DNA from: CAZDSS01 sp964508185
Lineage (GTDB): Bacteria; Pseudomonadota; Alphaproteobacteria; Sphingomonadales; Govanellaceae
DNA: 54,879 bases
Direction: 5' to 3'
Assembly: GCA_964508185.1 (NCBI GenBank)
Contig: CAZDSS010000004.1
Coordinates: 1 to 54,879, forward strand
A program made the translations under genes and the position numbers. Below are positions 17,613 to 24,926 of the stretch, in pieces (within the stretch, counting starts at the first letter, position 1; each line of letters begins with the position of its first letter). The notes beneath the pieces were generated by a model that saw nothing but the letters and a program-made list of their open reading frames with translations, was not told the DNA's origin and ran no database searches.

Positions 17613-18839
17613 TCACTCCGCCTTGAGGCCCGCCTTGGCGAGCGCCTGGGCGAGATCCTCGATGAGATCGTCCACATGTTCGAGGCCGACGGAGAGGCGC
17701 AGCATGCCCTCGCCGATCCCCGCTTCCGCCCGCGCCTCCGCCGGCACGCCCTGGTGGGTGGTGCTGGCCGGATGGGTCATCAGGCTCTTGGCGTCGCCGA
17801 TATTGTTGGAAATATCGATGATGCGAAGCGAGTCCAGGATGGCGAAGGCCTGCTCCCGGCCGCCCGGCGCATCGAAGGCGATGATGTTGCCGCCGCGCCC
17901 GCTCATCTGGCGCATGGCCAGTTCATGCTGCGGGAAGTCCTTGCGCCCCGGATAGCGGACGTTCCGAAGGCCCGTATGGTCGGCGAGGTAATCGGCGACC
18001 TTTGCCGCATTGTCGTTCATGCGCTCGACGCGAAGTTCGAGCGTCTCGAGGCCCTTCAGCATGACCCAGGCATTGAACGGGCTCGCCGTCGGCCCCGTAT
18101 TGCGGATGAAGGGCAGCAGGGGATCCTGGATGAAGGCTTCGGTGCCCAGAACACAGCCGCCGAGGCAGCGGCCCTGGCCGTCCATGTGCTTGGTGGTGGA
18201 ATAGACGACGATGTCGGCGCCGAGCTCCAGCGGGCGCTGGTACAGGGGTGTCGCGAAGACATTGTCCACCACCACCCGGGCGCCCGCGGCATGCGCGACG
18301 TCTGACACCGCCTTGAGATCGACGATGTCGAGCGTCGGGTTGGCCGGCGTCTCGAGGAAGAACAGCTTTGTGTTGGGCCGCACGGCGGCCGCCCAGGCAT
18401 TGACGTCGCGGCCGTCCACCAGCGTCACCTCGATGCCGAAGCGCGGCAGCAGATTGGCGATGATCCAGCGGCAGGAGCCGAAAAGCGCCCGTCCGCTCAC
18501 CACATGGTCGCCGGCCTGCAGCTGGCACAGGAGCGCCGCCGTCACCGCCGCCATGCCGGTCGCCGTCGCCCGCGCCGCTTCCGCGCCCTCGATCATGGCG
18601 AGGCGCTCTTCCAGCATGGCGACCGTGGGGTTGCGCAGGCGGGAATAGGTATAGCCGTCCTGGGTGCCTTCGAACCGCGCGGCGGCCTGGCCCGCATTGT
18701 CATAGGAGAAGCCCGAGGTCATGAAGATGGCTTCGCTGGTCTCGCCCATCTCGCTGCGCCAGGTCCCGGCGCGGACGAGCTTGGTGGGCAGGCGCCAGTT
18801 GGCGGTCGCATCTCTATCGAAGCCGCTGTCGCGTTTCAT
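17613..18839 (-). CDS. metZ: O-succinylhomoserine sulfhydrylase
   Basis: A 408-residue PLP enzyme of the Cys/Met metabolism family that makes homocysteine directly from O-succinylhomoserine and sulfide. The Schiff-base lysine lies in VVYSTTKHMDGQGR, whose GQGRCLGG ending is characteristic of MetZ rather than MetB/MetC. YTYSRLRNPT, DNVFATPLYQRP and LETPANPTLD are other family motifs. ATG 18839 has GAGGGGACC upstream. It leads the metZ-apaG-folE-trkH series; a candidate promoter lies at 18894-18922. I looked for a SAM-II riboswitch in the leader and did not see one. Confidence 0.93.
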   Translation of the reverse strand: MKRDSGFDRDATANWRLPTKLVRAGTWRSEMGETSEAIFMTSGFSYDNAGQAAARFEGTQDGYTYSRLRNPTVAMLEERLAMIEGAEAARATATGMAAVTAALLCQLQAGDHVVSGRALFGSCRWIIANLLPRFGIEVTLVDGRDVNAWAAAVRPNTKLFFLETPANPTLDIVDLKAVSDVAHAAGARVVVDNVFATPLYQRPLELGADIVVYSTTKHMDGQGRCLGGCVLGTEAFIQDPLLPFIRNTGPTASPFNAWVMLKGLETLELRVERMNDNAAKVADYLADHTGLRNVRYPGRKDFPQHELAMRQMSGRGGNIIAFDAPGGREQAFAILDSLRIIDISNNIGDAKSLMTHPASTTHQGVPAEARAEAGIGEGMLRLSVGLEHVDDLIEDLAQALAKAGLKAE

Positions 18840-18893
18840 GGGCGTGGTCCCCTCGGACTGGACAAGGTCAGGCTGGAGAAAAATCGTTGGACT

Positions 18894-18922
18894 TCATTAG
18901 GGACAGACGGGACAAAGGTCAA
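18894..18922 (-). promoter_or_regulatory. Candidate promoter for metZ
   Basis: On the reverse strand TTGACC (18917-18922) and TAATGA (18894-18899) are 17 bases apart, about 55 bases before the metZ start. The -35 box is good; the -10 box is poor. Confidence 0.35.
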
Positions 18923-19002
18923 GGACGGGCGAGGCGCCGCCCATGCCCCGTCCCTCGACCCCCCTTTTCAGAACGGCCAACTGCTGCTATTGAAATGCCT
19001 GC

Positions 19003-19076
19003 GCGGGTGTAGCTCAATGGTAGAGCAGAAGCTTCCCAAGCTTAAGACGGGGGTTCGATTCCCCTCACCCGCTCCA
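19003..19076 (+). tRNA. tRNA-Gly (anticodon CCC)
   Basis: A complete 74-base cloverleaf. The acceptor stem GCGGGTG pairs with CACCCGC. The D arm is GCTC...GAGC, and the anticodon loop TTCCCAA shows CCC. The T arm contains GGTTCGATTCC, and the terminal CCA is encoded. The outermost anticodon-stem pair is a G-A mismatch. The gene sits between metZ (divergent) and the accessory-type cluster that begins at 19112. Confidence 0.95.
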
Positions 19077-19111
19077 ACCCATCTTCTTCCCCGTGACTCG
19101 GAACTGCGGAC

Positions 19112-19708
19112 TCAGCGGCCCCACGGCATGGCGGCGGCGGAGAACGCCTGTTCGCGCGCGCCGGCGAGCGCTGCGGCCGCAAGATCGGGATCGTCCACCG
19201 TGCGGGCGAGCTGAACGGCGCCCATGAGCATGGCGAATATGGTGAGCGCCCGGTCGCGGCGCGCGTCCGGCGTGCCGCCGTCGGGGAGAATGTCGGCGAT
19301 CAGATCGACGATGCGGAGAAGCCCCGCCTTGAACCCTGCCTTGACGGCAGGTCCCATGCGGGCGAGCTCCGGCGCGAGGGCGGCGCCGACGCAGCCGCGC
19401 TCCATATGGGCGCGATGCTGTTCGCTGAGATAGGCATCGAGAAAGGCGCGGAACCGTTCGGCCGGCGCTGCTTCCGCCACCATGCGGGCAAGAAACGCGG
19501 CCGTCTGCTCGAACCCGGCGCGCACGGCTTCGGCCACGAGATGATCCTTCGACGGAAAATGCGCATAGAACCCCCCATGGGTCAGGCCCGCATCGGCCAT
19601 GAGGCTCTGGATGCCGACCCCGTTCACCCCGTCGCGCCGGAAGCGGGCGGCGGCGATATCCACGATCCGCGCCCGCGTTTCCGCCTTGTGATTCCTGCCG
19701 TATCGCAT
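19112..19708 (-). CDS. TetR/AcrR-family transcriptional regulator
   Basis: A 198-residue repressor-type protein. The DNA-binding helix-turn-helix (residues 9-55) shows ARIVDIAAARFRRDGVNGVG and MADAGLTHGGFYAHFPSKDHL, the TetR signature. The variable C-terminal ligand domain gives no clue to the inducer. The gene follows the QueG/SCP2 gene by 30 bases in the same direction, so it is probably in that operon and controls it. The CGAATG-AA-CATTCG palindrome at 21131-21144 has the size and form of a TetR operator. Confidence 0.9.
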   Translation of the reverse strand: MRYGRNHKAETRARIVDIAAARFRRDGVNGVGIQSLMADAGLTHGGFYAHFPSKDHLVAEAVRAGFEQTAAFLARMVAEAAPAERFRAFLDAYLSEQHRAHMERGCVGAALAPELARMGPAVKAGFKAGLLRIVDLIADILPDGGTPDARRDRALTIFAMLMGAVQLARTVDDPDLAAAALAGAREQAFSAAAMPWGR

Positions 19709-19738
19709 GTGAGACCTTGATCCCCGTCGCTTGTCCCT

Positions 19739-21031
19739 TCACGGGAAGCAGCGGCCGAACGCCTTGAAAAGCGCGATCGGCCCCCGCACCTTCACCTTGC
19801 GCAGAAGGATAGCAGGAAGGATGCGCTTGTCCCCAGCGAGGATCGCAAGCCAGGTGGCGGAGTCCGCCGTGATCGCCACATCGGCCGTTCCCTGGTGGCC
19901 GTCGGCGACCTCGATGGTCCCGTTGCGGATGACGACCGTCGCCTCAGCGCTTTCCTTGCCGGTGAAGGTCCAGTGATAGGTGGCATCGAGCGCGCCCGCC
20001 CGGCCGCGCTGGAAGCTGAGCTTGAGGCCGAACAGGAAGCCGCGGATCGATTCCGCGCGCAATTGCCGCCGGACGCGCTGTATGCGCTTCCTTGGAAAGC
20101 GCTTCGGCGCCTCCGCTTCCGCGTCCGACCCGGGGAGGACGTAGAGCGTTTCCTCCTTCTCCGTCAAAGGCCGCAGCACTTTCCGCTTGTAGGCGGCCTT
20201 GTCCGCGAGATAGGGGTTGATGACCTCCTCCCCCGCCGGGCAGACGGCGATGCAATAGGCCGCCTTGTAGCCCGGCCTGAAGGACAGGGACTGCCACATG
20301 GAGCGCGTCTCGCCGTCGGAGACCCGGCGGCGATAGTCGCGATGGTCCTTCGCGTCGGTCACTGCCGCCACCCAGTCGTTGAAGTTCCCCATGAACTCCC
20401 GGTAGTTGTGGGTGAAGCAGGCGCTGAAATCGAAGGCCCCGTCGGGCTTCAGCGCCGCCACGGGACAGGCCGCGACGCACAGCTTGCAACTCATGCAGGG
20501 ATTGTAGTCGATGGGCTGGTCATAGGCGGTCGCCTCCGCCCCCACAAGCACGGTGCCGAGCAGCACGAAGCTTCCAAAGCGGGGATGGATGACGCTGCGG
20601 TGCAATCCGATCTGGCCGAGGCCCGCGGCCACCGCCACCGGCTTGTGGGCCACCGTCCATGTCCGCCCCGGAAGCTGCGCCTCCATGGGAAAGGCGGCGA
20701 CGGCGTTGCAGGCCGGGACGCCGCGCTCTTCCAGAACCCGCACGATCTCACGGGCGGTCGCGTTCACGTCATCGTAGCCCGCATGGAATTCCTCGTTCGC
20801 GACCGAGCGGACGGGGCTTCGAATCGGCTCGCGATTCATGCGGATGACGAAGGACAGAAGCGACCGGGTGGCCGCAAAGGTCTGAAGGATGAAATGGCGC
20901 TGATCGTCCAGGGCGCTGCGGTCGAGCTCCACGAGCCCCACATCGTCCGCCCCGCAATCGCGCGCCACCTGTTTCAGCCAGGCGGCATCCAGCAACCCGG
21001 CGTCCTGCTGCTTCACCATTTGTCTGCCCAT
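19739..21031 (-). CDS. QueG-like iron-sulfur protein fused to a C-terminal SCP2-like domain
   Basis: A 430-residue protein. The N-terminal half resembles epoxyqueuosine reductase and reductive-dehalogenase-type corrinoid enzymes. A ferredoxin-like segment follows, with C179, C182, C185 and C189 (CxxCxxCxxxCP), plus C205, C260 and C264 as likely ligands of a second cluster. Residues about 325-430 form an SCP2/sterol-carrier-like domain (FTGKESAEATVVIRNG, WLAILAGDKRILPAIL), which is not part of ordinary QueG. A lipid-like or hydrophobic substrate is therefore more likely than tRNA. ATG 21031 has AGGAGGAG at ideal spacing. The TetR gene follows; the cupin gene diverges across a palindrome-rich promoter region. 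Confidence 0.8.
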   Translation of the reverse strand: MGRQMVKQQDAGLLDAAWLKQVARDCGADDVGLVELDRSALDDQRHFILQTFAATRSLLSFVIRMNREPIRSPVRSVANEEFHAGYDDVNATAREIVRVLEERGVPACNAVAAFPMEAQLPGRTWTVAHKPVAVAAGLGQIGLHRSVIHPRFGSFVLLGTVLVGAEATAYDQPIDYNPCMSCKLCVAACPVAALKPDGAFDFSACFTHNYREFMGNFNDWVAAVTDAKDHRDYRRRVSDGETRSMWQSLSFRPGYKAAYCIAVCPAGEEVINPYLADKAAYKRKVLRPLTEKEETLYVLPGSDAEAEAPKRFPRKRIQRVRRQLRAESIRGFLFGLKLSFQRGRAGALDATYHWTFTGKESAEATVVIRNGTIEVADGHQGTADVAITADSATWLAILAGDKRILPAILLRKVKVRGPIALFKAFGRCFP

Positions 21032-21059
21032 CTTCGGACTCCTCCTGTTGGGGATTTCA

Positions 21060-21081
21060 TTATATGATGATTATCATATAA
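21060..21081. promoter_or_regulatory. AT-rich palindrome, probable operator
   Basis: TTATATGAT and ATCATATAA are exact reverse complements separated by GATT, in the promoter region of the QueG/SCP2 gene. Such AT-rich dyads in GC-rich DNA commonly bind a regulator or form part of the promoter. Confidence 0.6.
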
Positions 21082-21111
21082 AACAAGACAGGCGGAAAAC
21101 ACCAATACAAA

Positions 21112-21132
21112 CGATACAATTTTCTTGTATCG
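21112..21132. promoter_or_regulatory. ATACAA/TTGTAT palindrome, probable operator
   Basis: CGATACAA (21112-21119) and TTGTATCG (21125-21132) are perfect reverse complements separated by five bases. Another AATACAA lies at 21104-21110. The same half-site, AATACAA...TTGTATT, forms the palindrome before the MocR gene at 23370-23392, though with wider spacing. This suggests one regulator acts at both places. Confidence 0.6.
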
Positions 21133-21144
21133 AATGAACATTCG
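21131..21144. promoter_or_regulatory. CGAATG-AA-CATTCG palindrome, candidate TetR operator
   Basis: A 14-bp perfect dyad overlapping the edge of the ATACAA/TTGTAT palindrome and about 40 bases upstream of the cupin start. Its size and shape suit the TetR regulator encoded at 19112-19708. Confidence 0.5.
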
Positions 21145-21184
21145 TGCCAGCATGGCCGGCGTGCCGCAAGGATGGAGGGTTGCC

Positions 21185-21697
21185 ATGGAGAGTCGCGACG
21201 TCGCCCGGAATCGGGATGCGGAAGCAAATACCCTCGCCACGCCGCCCGTGAGTGCGGCGGAGGTTCCGCCGCGCAAGGTTGCATCCTCCTATCCGCCGGA
21301 ATTCGCGCGGCGCATGGCGGGGCGGGAGAAGCGGGCGCTCGGCGATCATTTCGGCCTGCGCAATTTCGGGGTCAATTTCACCCGGCTTGAGCCCGGCGCC
21401 GTGTCCGCCCTTCAGCACCGGCACAGCCGGCAGGACGAATTCATCTACGTGCTCGAGGGGGGGATCACGCTGGTGAGCGGCGCCGAGGAGCATGTCCTCA
21501 CCCCCGGCATGTGCGCCGGCTTTCCGGCGGGCGGGGCAAGCCACCATCTGGAGAATCGGGGCGACCGCCCGGCGCTCTATCTCGAAGTGGGCGACCGCAG
21601 CGCGGGCGACGAGGTCACCTACCCCTTCGATGATCTCGCCGCCCATCGCACCGGCAACGGCTGGCGCTTCACCCGCAAGAACGGGGAGCCCTGCTGA
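21185..21697 (+). CDS. Cupin-domain protein
   Basis: A 170-residue single-domain cupin. Motif 1, HRHSRQDEFIYVLEGG, supplies two His and one Glu as metal ligands, and the second motif contains GMCAGFPAGGASHHLEN with the fourth His. Small cupins of this type may be enzymes or sensors; no substrate is evident. The frame is open from 21125, but ATG 21185 with GGAGGG five bases upstream is the best start. It leads a forward series with the glutathione S-transferase and dehydrogenase genes and diverges from the QueG/SCP2 gene. Confidence 0.85.
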   Translation: MESRDVARNRDAEANTLATPPVSAAEVPPRKVASSYPPEFARRMAGREKRALGDHFGLRNFGVNFTRLEPGAVSALQHRHSRQDEFIYVLEGGITLVSGAEEHVLTPGMCAGFPAGGASHHLENRGDRPALYLEVGDRSAGDEVTYPFDDLAAHRTGNGWRFTRKNGEPC

Positions 21698-21750
21698 GGG
21701 AGCCTCGCCCGGCAAGCGGAGCACACAGGCCTTTCGCGCGGAGGGACATC

Positions 21751-22401
21751 ATGAAACTCGTCGGCATGCTCACCTCGCCCTATACCCGCCGGGTCGCCAT
21801 CGGTCTCACGGACCTCGGCATATGCTTCGCGCATGTGGCGATCTCGGCCTTTTCCGGCATCACCGAGTTCCGGACGCTCAACCCGGTGGCCCGGGCGCCC
21901 ACCCTATTCCTCGATGACGGGTCGATCCTCATGGATTCCCACGTCATCCTCGAGCATTTCGACAGAAGCGCGGGAGAGCGCAGCCTGTGGCCGCGCGACG
22001 CCGGTCTTCGCGCGCGGGCGGCGGCCCTTCTGGGTTTCACGCAGACCGCCTGCGACAAGGCGGTGCAGCTCATCTACGAGCGCGAGATGCGCCCAAGCGA
22101 CAAGCAGTATGCGGACTGGAGCAACCGGGTCTCGGCCCAGATCACGGCCGCCTGCGCGCTGCTTGAAGACCTGGCCGAACCGGACGTCCTGTGGCTGGAG
22201 CCCGGGCGGCTTACCCTTGCAGGGATCAGCCTTGCCGTCCTTTGCACCTTCATGGGGCACCGCGTGCCGGATCTCTGGGACGGTCAAAAATTCCCGAAGC
22301 TCGGCGCGTTCCGGGAACAGGCTGAAGAGCTTGCCGTGTTCCGTCGCTGGGCCTATCCCCCGGCGGCTCCGTCCCTCGCAGCGGCTCCGCTCTGGCCATG
22401 A
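21751..22401 (+). CDS. Glutathione S-transferase family protein
   Basis: A 216-residue protein with an N-terminal thioredoxin-like domain (MKLVGMLTSPYTRRVAIGL, with Ser9 as candidate active-site residue, and ARAPTLFLDDGSILMDSHVI for glutathione binding) and an all-helical C-terminal domain (about 85-216). Such enzymes conjugate or reduce xenobiotics with glutathione, or isomerise intermediates in degradation pathways. ATG 21751 has GGAGGG upstream. Its last four bases overlap the next gene (ATGA), a sign of translational coupling. Confidence 0.9.
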   Translation: MKLVGMLTSPYTRRVAIGLTDLGICFAHVAISAFSGITEFRTLNPVARAPTLFLDDGSILMDSHVILEHFDRSAGERSLWPRDAGLRARAAALLGFTQTACDKAVQLIYEREMRPSDKQYADWSNRVSAQITAACALLEDLAEPDVLWLEPGRLTLAGISLAVLCTFMGHRVPDLWDGQKFPKLGAFREQAEELAVFRRWAYPPAAPSLAAAPLWP

Positions 22402-23285
22402 AACCGGTCGGCTTCATCGGGCTCGGGCTCATGGGGATGCCCATGGCGGCCAACCTGCTTGCCGCCGGGCGGCCTCTCGTCGTCTGGAACCGCACGGCGG
22501 GGAAATGCGCGCCGCTCCTCGCCGCCGGGGCGGAGGCCGCGGCGCATCCCGGCGACCTGTTCGCCCGCTGCGACGTGATCATCATGATGCTCGCATCCCC
22601 CCAGGCGGCGGATGCCGCACTGGGCCGCGAATCGGACGCCTTCGCGCGGAATGTGCACGGCAGGCTCATCATCAATACGGCGACGGTCCCGCCCGCATGG
22701 TCCGAAACATTGGCCCGCGACGTCGAGAAGGCCGGCGGGCGCTATGTAGAGGCGCCGGTCTCGGGCTCCCGGCAACAGGCCATCGACCGTCAGCTGGTGG
22801 TGATGCTGTCGGGCAGGGATACGGACGTCGCCGCGGCGCGGGAGATCCTTGAGCCCGTCGGCCGCGCGGCCTTCACCTGCGGACCGATTCCCGGCGCCCT
22901 CCGCATGAAGCTTGCGGTCAATCTTTTCATGATCGTCATGGTGTCGGGGCTCGTGGAAGCGTTCCATTTCGCCGAGCGGGCCGGCATCGATCGCGCGCTG
23001 CTGAGGGACGTTCTCGCCGCAAGCCCCATGTCCAGCAACGTGTCGCGGGTCAAGGCGGAGAAGCTCGCCACCGACCAGTGGGAAACCCAGGCGGCGATCG
23101 CCGACGTCCTCAACAACGTGCGCCTGATCCGCGCTGCGGCGGCGGATGGCGGCGCGGTCGCGCCACTCATGGATGTCTGCGCGGAGCTTTACGGCGCGGC
23201 GACCGCCGCCGGCGACGGCGGGCTCGACATGGTCGCGATCGCCGAGCTTCTCCGCCGCAGGTCCATGGAAATGGCGGCAGGCTGA
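22398..23285 (+). CDS. NAD(P)-dependent beta-hydroxyacid dehydrogenase (3-hydroxyisobutyrate dehydrogenase family)
   Basis: A 295-residue enzyme. The Rossmann motif GFIGLGLMGMPMAANL opens the protein, followed by substrate-binding GGRYVEAPVSGSRQQA and the catalytic lysine K171 in RMKLAVN. Members oxidise 3-hydroxyisobutyrate, tartronate semialdehyde or related acids; the precise substrate cannot be told. The ATGA overlap with the glutathione S-transferase gene suggests joint action in one pathway. A GC-rich hairpin follows 11 bases after its stop. Confidence 0.9.
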   Translation: MKPVGFIGLGLMGMPMAANLLAAGRPLVVWNRTAGKCAPLLAAGAEAAAHPGDLFARCDVIIMMLASPQAADAALGRESDAFARNVHGRLIINTATVPPAWSETLARDVEKAGGRYVEAPVSGSRQQAIDRQLVVMLSGRDTDVAAAREILEPVGRAAFTCGPIPGALRMKLAVNLFMIVMVSGLVEAFHFAERAGIDRALLRDVLAASPMSSNVSRVKAEKLATDQWETQAAIADVLNNVRLIRAAAADGGAVAPLMDVCAELYGAATAAGDGGLDMVAIAELLRRRSMEMAAG

Positions 23286-23296
23286 CCACCGATCCC

Positions 23297-23327
23297 GCGC
23301 GTCTTCCGCGGGGACGGAAGAACGCGC
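23297..23327 (+). terminator. Terminator-like hairpin after the dehydrogenase gene
   Basis: GCGCG-T-CTTCCG pairs with CGGAAG-AA-CGCGC around a six-base loop, giving an 11-bp stem with one small internal mismatch. A short TTTT occurs at 23333-23336, a little late for a classic terminator. It separates the cupin-GST-dehydrogenase series from the MocR gene. Confidence 0.5.
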
Positions 23328-23340
23328 CGACCATTTTGTG

Positions 23341-23402
23341 CTAGGCTCGGAAGGCAATTCCTGCCATCTAATACAATTCAGCGAATTGTATTTCGAGCCT
23401 AG
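23341..23402. promoter_or_regulatory. Nested palindromes immediately upstream of the MocR gene
   Basis: The outer arms CTAGGCTCG (23341-23349) and CGAGCCTAG (23394-23402) are perfect reverse complements. Inside them lies AATACAATT-CAGCG-AATTGTATT (23370-23392), another perfect dyad. The right outer arm ends three bases before the MocR ATG, so the structure covers promoter and ribosome-binding site. It is a strong candidate autoregulatory operator; the inner half-sites match those at 21104-21132. Confidence 0.65.
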
Positions 23403-23405
23403 CGG

Positions 23406-24758
23406 ATGACCTCTGTTTCGAAGATCGATCTGCCGGACATGCCGGGCGCGCTTCATGAGCGGCTTGCCGTCGCCGTCGAGCGGCTCATCGCCGAGCGGCG
23501 CTACCAGCCCGGAGACCGTCTGCCCACCCATCGCGCGCTGGCGCAGCAGGCGGGCGTTTCCATCGGCACGGTCACCAAGGCGCTCGAATTGCTGAGCGCC
23601 CGCGGCATCCTGCGCGGCGAGGTGGGGCGCGGCACCTTCGTCAACGACATCCGCATTCCGTCGTCCGACGGGGGCGTCATCGATCTCGCCATCAACGGCC
23701 CGCCGCAGGTGATTCCCGAGGAGACGTTGAGGGCGGCGGCGGAACGGGCGATCCGCAATTGCCTCAATCTCCCCCACGGCGGCTATGCGGATCAGCGCGG
23801 CACCCTCGCCCAGCGGCGCATCTTCGCCGAATGGCTGCGGCGCACGCGCATTTCCTTTTCGGAAGAGGAGCTGATCCTGACCGTCGGCGTGCAGCATGGC
23901 GTGCATCTCGCCTTCCAGGATCTGAAGGCGGAATCCCGGGTCATCGCCACGGAAAGCGCCACCTATCCCGGCGCCATCGCCGCCGCGCGGGCGCTGGGGC
24001 TGGAGCTTGCACCCGTGCGCCATGACGACGAGGGGATGATTCCCGACGATCTCGAACGCGTCCTCGCGCGAAAGGACTGCCGCATCGTCTACCTGACGCC
24101 GGTCAGCCACAATCCCCTGGGCTTCGAGATGGGGGCGGAGCGGCGGCGCGCGCTGCTCGCGATCATCGAGAAGCATGACGCCTGGATCGTCGAAGACGAC
24201 ATCTATTCGGTCTATGCGGCAAAGGATGGCCCCACCTTCAAGGAAATGGCGCCGGAGCGGACCTATTACCTCAACAGCATCTCGAAATGCCTGACGCCAT
24301 TGCTTCGCGTCGGCATCATGGCGCCGCCGCCGGAGCGGCTCCATGCGATCATGCGCGCCCTTCGCGCGGAGGTCTGGGGAACGCCACCCTACAGCGTGGA
24401 GACCGCCTGCGCCCTTCTGGAGCTCGGCGCCGACGGACATGTCGCCGCCATCCTGCGCAGCGAGGCCAGGGCCCGGATCGCGCTTGCCAAACGCATCCTG
24501 CGCCTCGCTTCGGTCCCCATGCCGGGCGGCGCGCCCCATATCTGGCTGCCCATGTCGCCTTTGCGCGCCGAAAAGCTCGCCCGGCGCGCGCGGGAACAGG
24601 GCGTGCGCCTCACGCCGCCGGACGCCTCCTTCGTCGGCGGCGACTGGGCGGGCGGCATCCGACTGTCCATCATGGCGACCACCAGTCGCGCCGATCTCGA
24701 ACATGCCCTCCGGGTGGTCGCGGCCCTTCGCGACGAAGCGGACGAAATGATCGTCTGA
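23406..24758 (+). CDS. MocR-type regulator: GntR winged helix fused to class I aminotransferase
   Basis: A 450-residue fusion. Residues about 15-80 form a GntR-type winged helix (RRYQPGDRLPTHRALAQQAG, GTVTKALELLSARGIL, GRGTFVND). Residues about 110-450 are a fold-type-I aminotransferase domain with the PLP lysine K294 in NSISKCLTPLLRVG. MocR proteins usually sense PLP, an amino acid or an amine and regulate a neighbouring catabolic or biosynthetic operon. The palindromes directly before its start and before the cupin gene are likely sites. ATG 23406 is the only good start. Confidence 0.92.
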   Translation: MTSVSKIDLPDMPGALHERLAVAVERLIAERRYQPGDRLPTHRALAQQAGVSIGTVTKALELLSARGILRGEVGRGTFVNDIRIPSSDGGVIDLAINGPPQVIPEETLRAAAERAIRNCLNLPHGGYADQRGTLAQRRIFAEWLRRTRISFSEEELILTVGVQHGVHLAFQDLKAESRVIATESATYPGAIAAARALGLELAPVRHDDEGMIPDDLERVLARKDCRIVYLTPVSHNPLGFEMGAERRRALLAIIEKHDAWIVEDDIYSVYAAKDGPTFKEMAPERTYYLNSISKCLTPLLRVGIMAPPPERLHAIMRALRAEVWGTPPYSVETACALLELGADGHVAAILRSEARARIALAKRILRLASVPMPGGAPHIWLPMSPLRAEKLARRAREQGVRLTPPDASFVGGDWAGGIRLSIMATTSRADLEHALRVVAALRDEADEMIV

Positions 24759-24826
24759 CGGGGTTCCACCCCCCGCATCCGTCAGTCCTTCCATATCAGG
24801 AACGCGGCCGCCGCCGCGGAATCCAT

Positions 24827-24926
24827 NNNNNNNNNNNNNNNNNNNNNNNNNNNNNNNNNNNNNNNNNNNNNNNNNNNNNNNNNNNNNNNNNNNNNNNNNN
24901 NNNNNNNNNNNNNNNNNNNNNNNNNN
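24827..24926. other. 100-N scaffold gap
   Basis: Exactly 100 unknown bases, the usual placeholder for a gap of unknown length. It hides the 5' end of the alpha/beta hydrolase gene and whatever else lies between it and the MocR gene. Left of the gap, 24782-24826 is open on the reverse strand and could be the last 14 codons of another gene, but this is too short to name. Confidence 0.97.

Noticed and set aside
18840..19002. SAM-II or other riboswitch upstream of metZ
   Set aside because: The conserved loop sequences and pseudoknot pattern of SAM-II were not found; only a candidate promoter is visible.
19739..21031. True epoxyqueuosine reductase QueG
   Set aside because: The C-terminal SCP2-like domain, the TetR neighbour and the absence of other queuosine genes argue for a different substrate.
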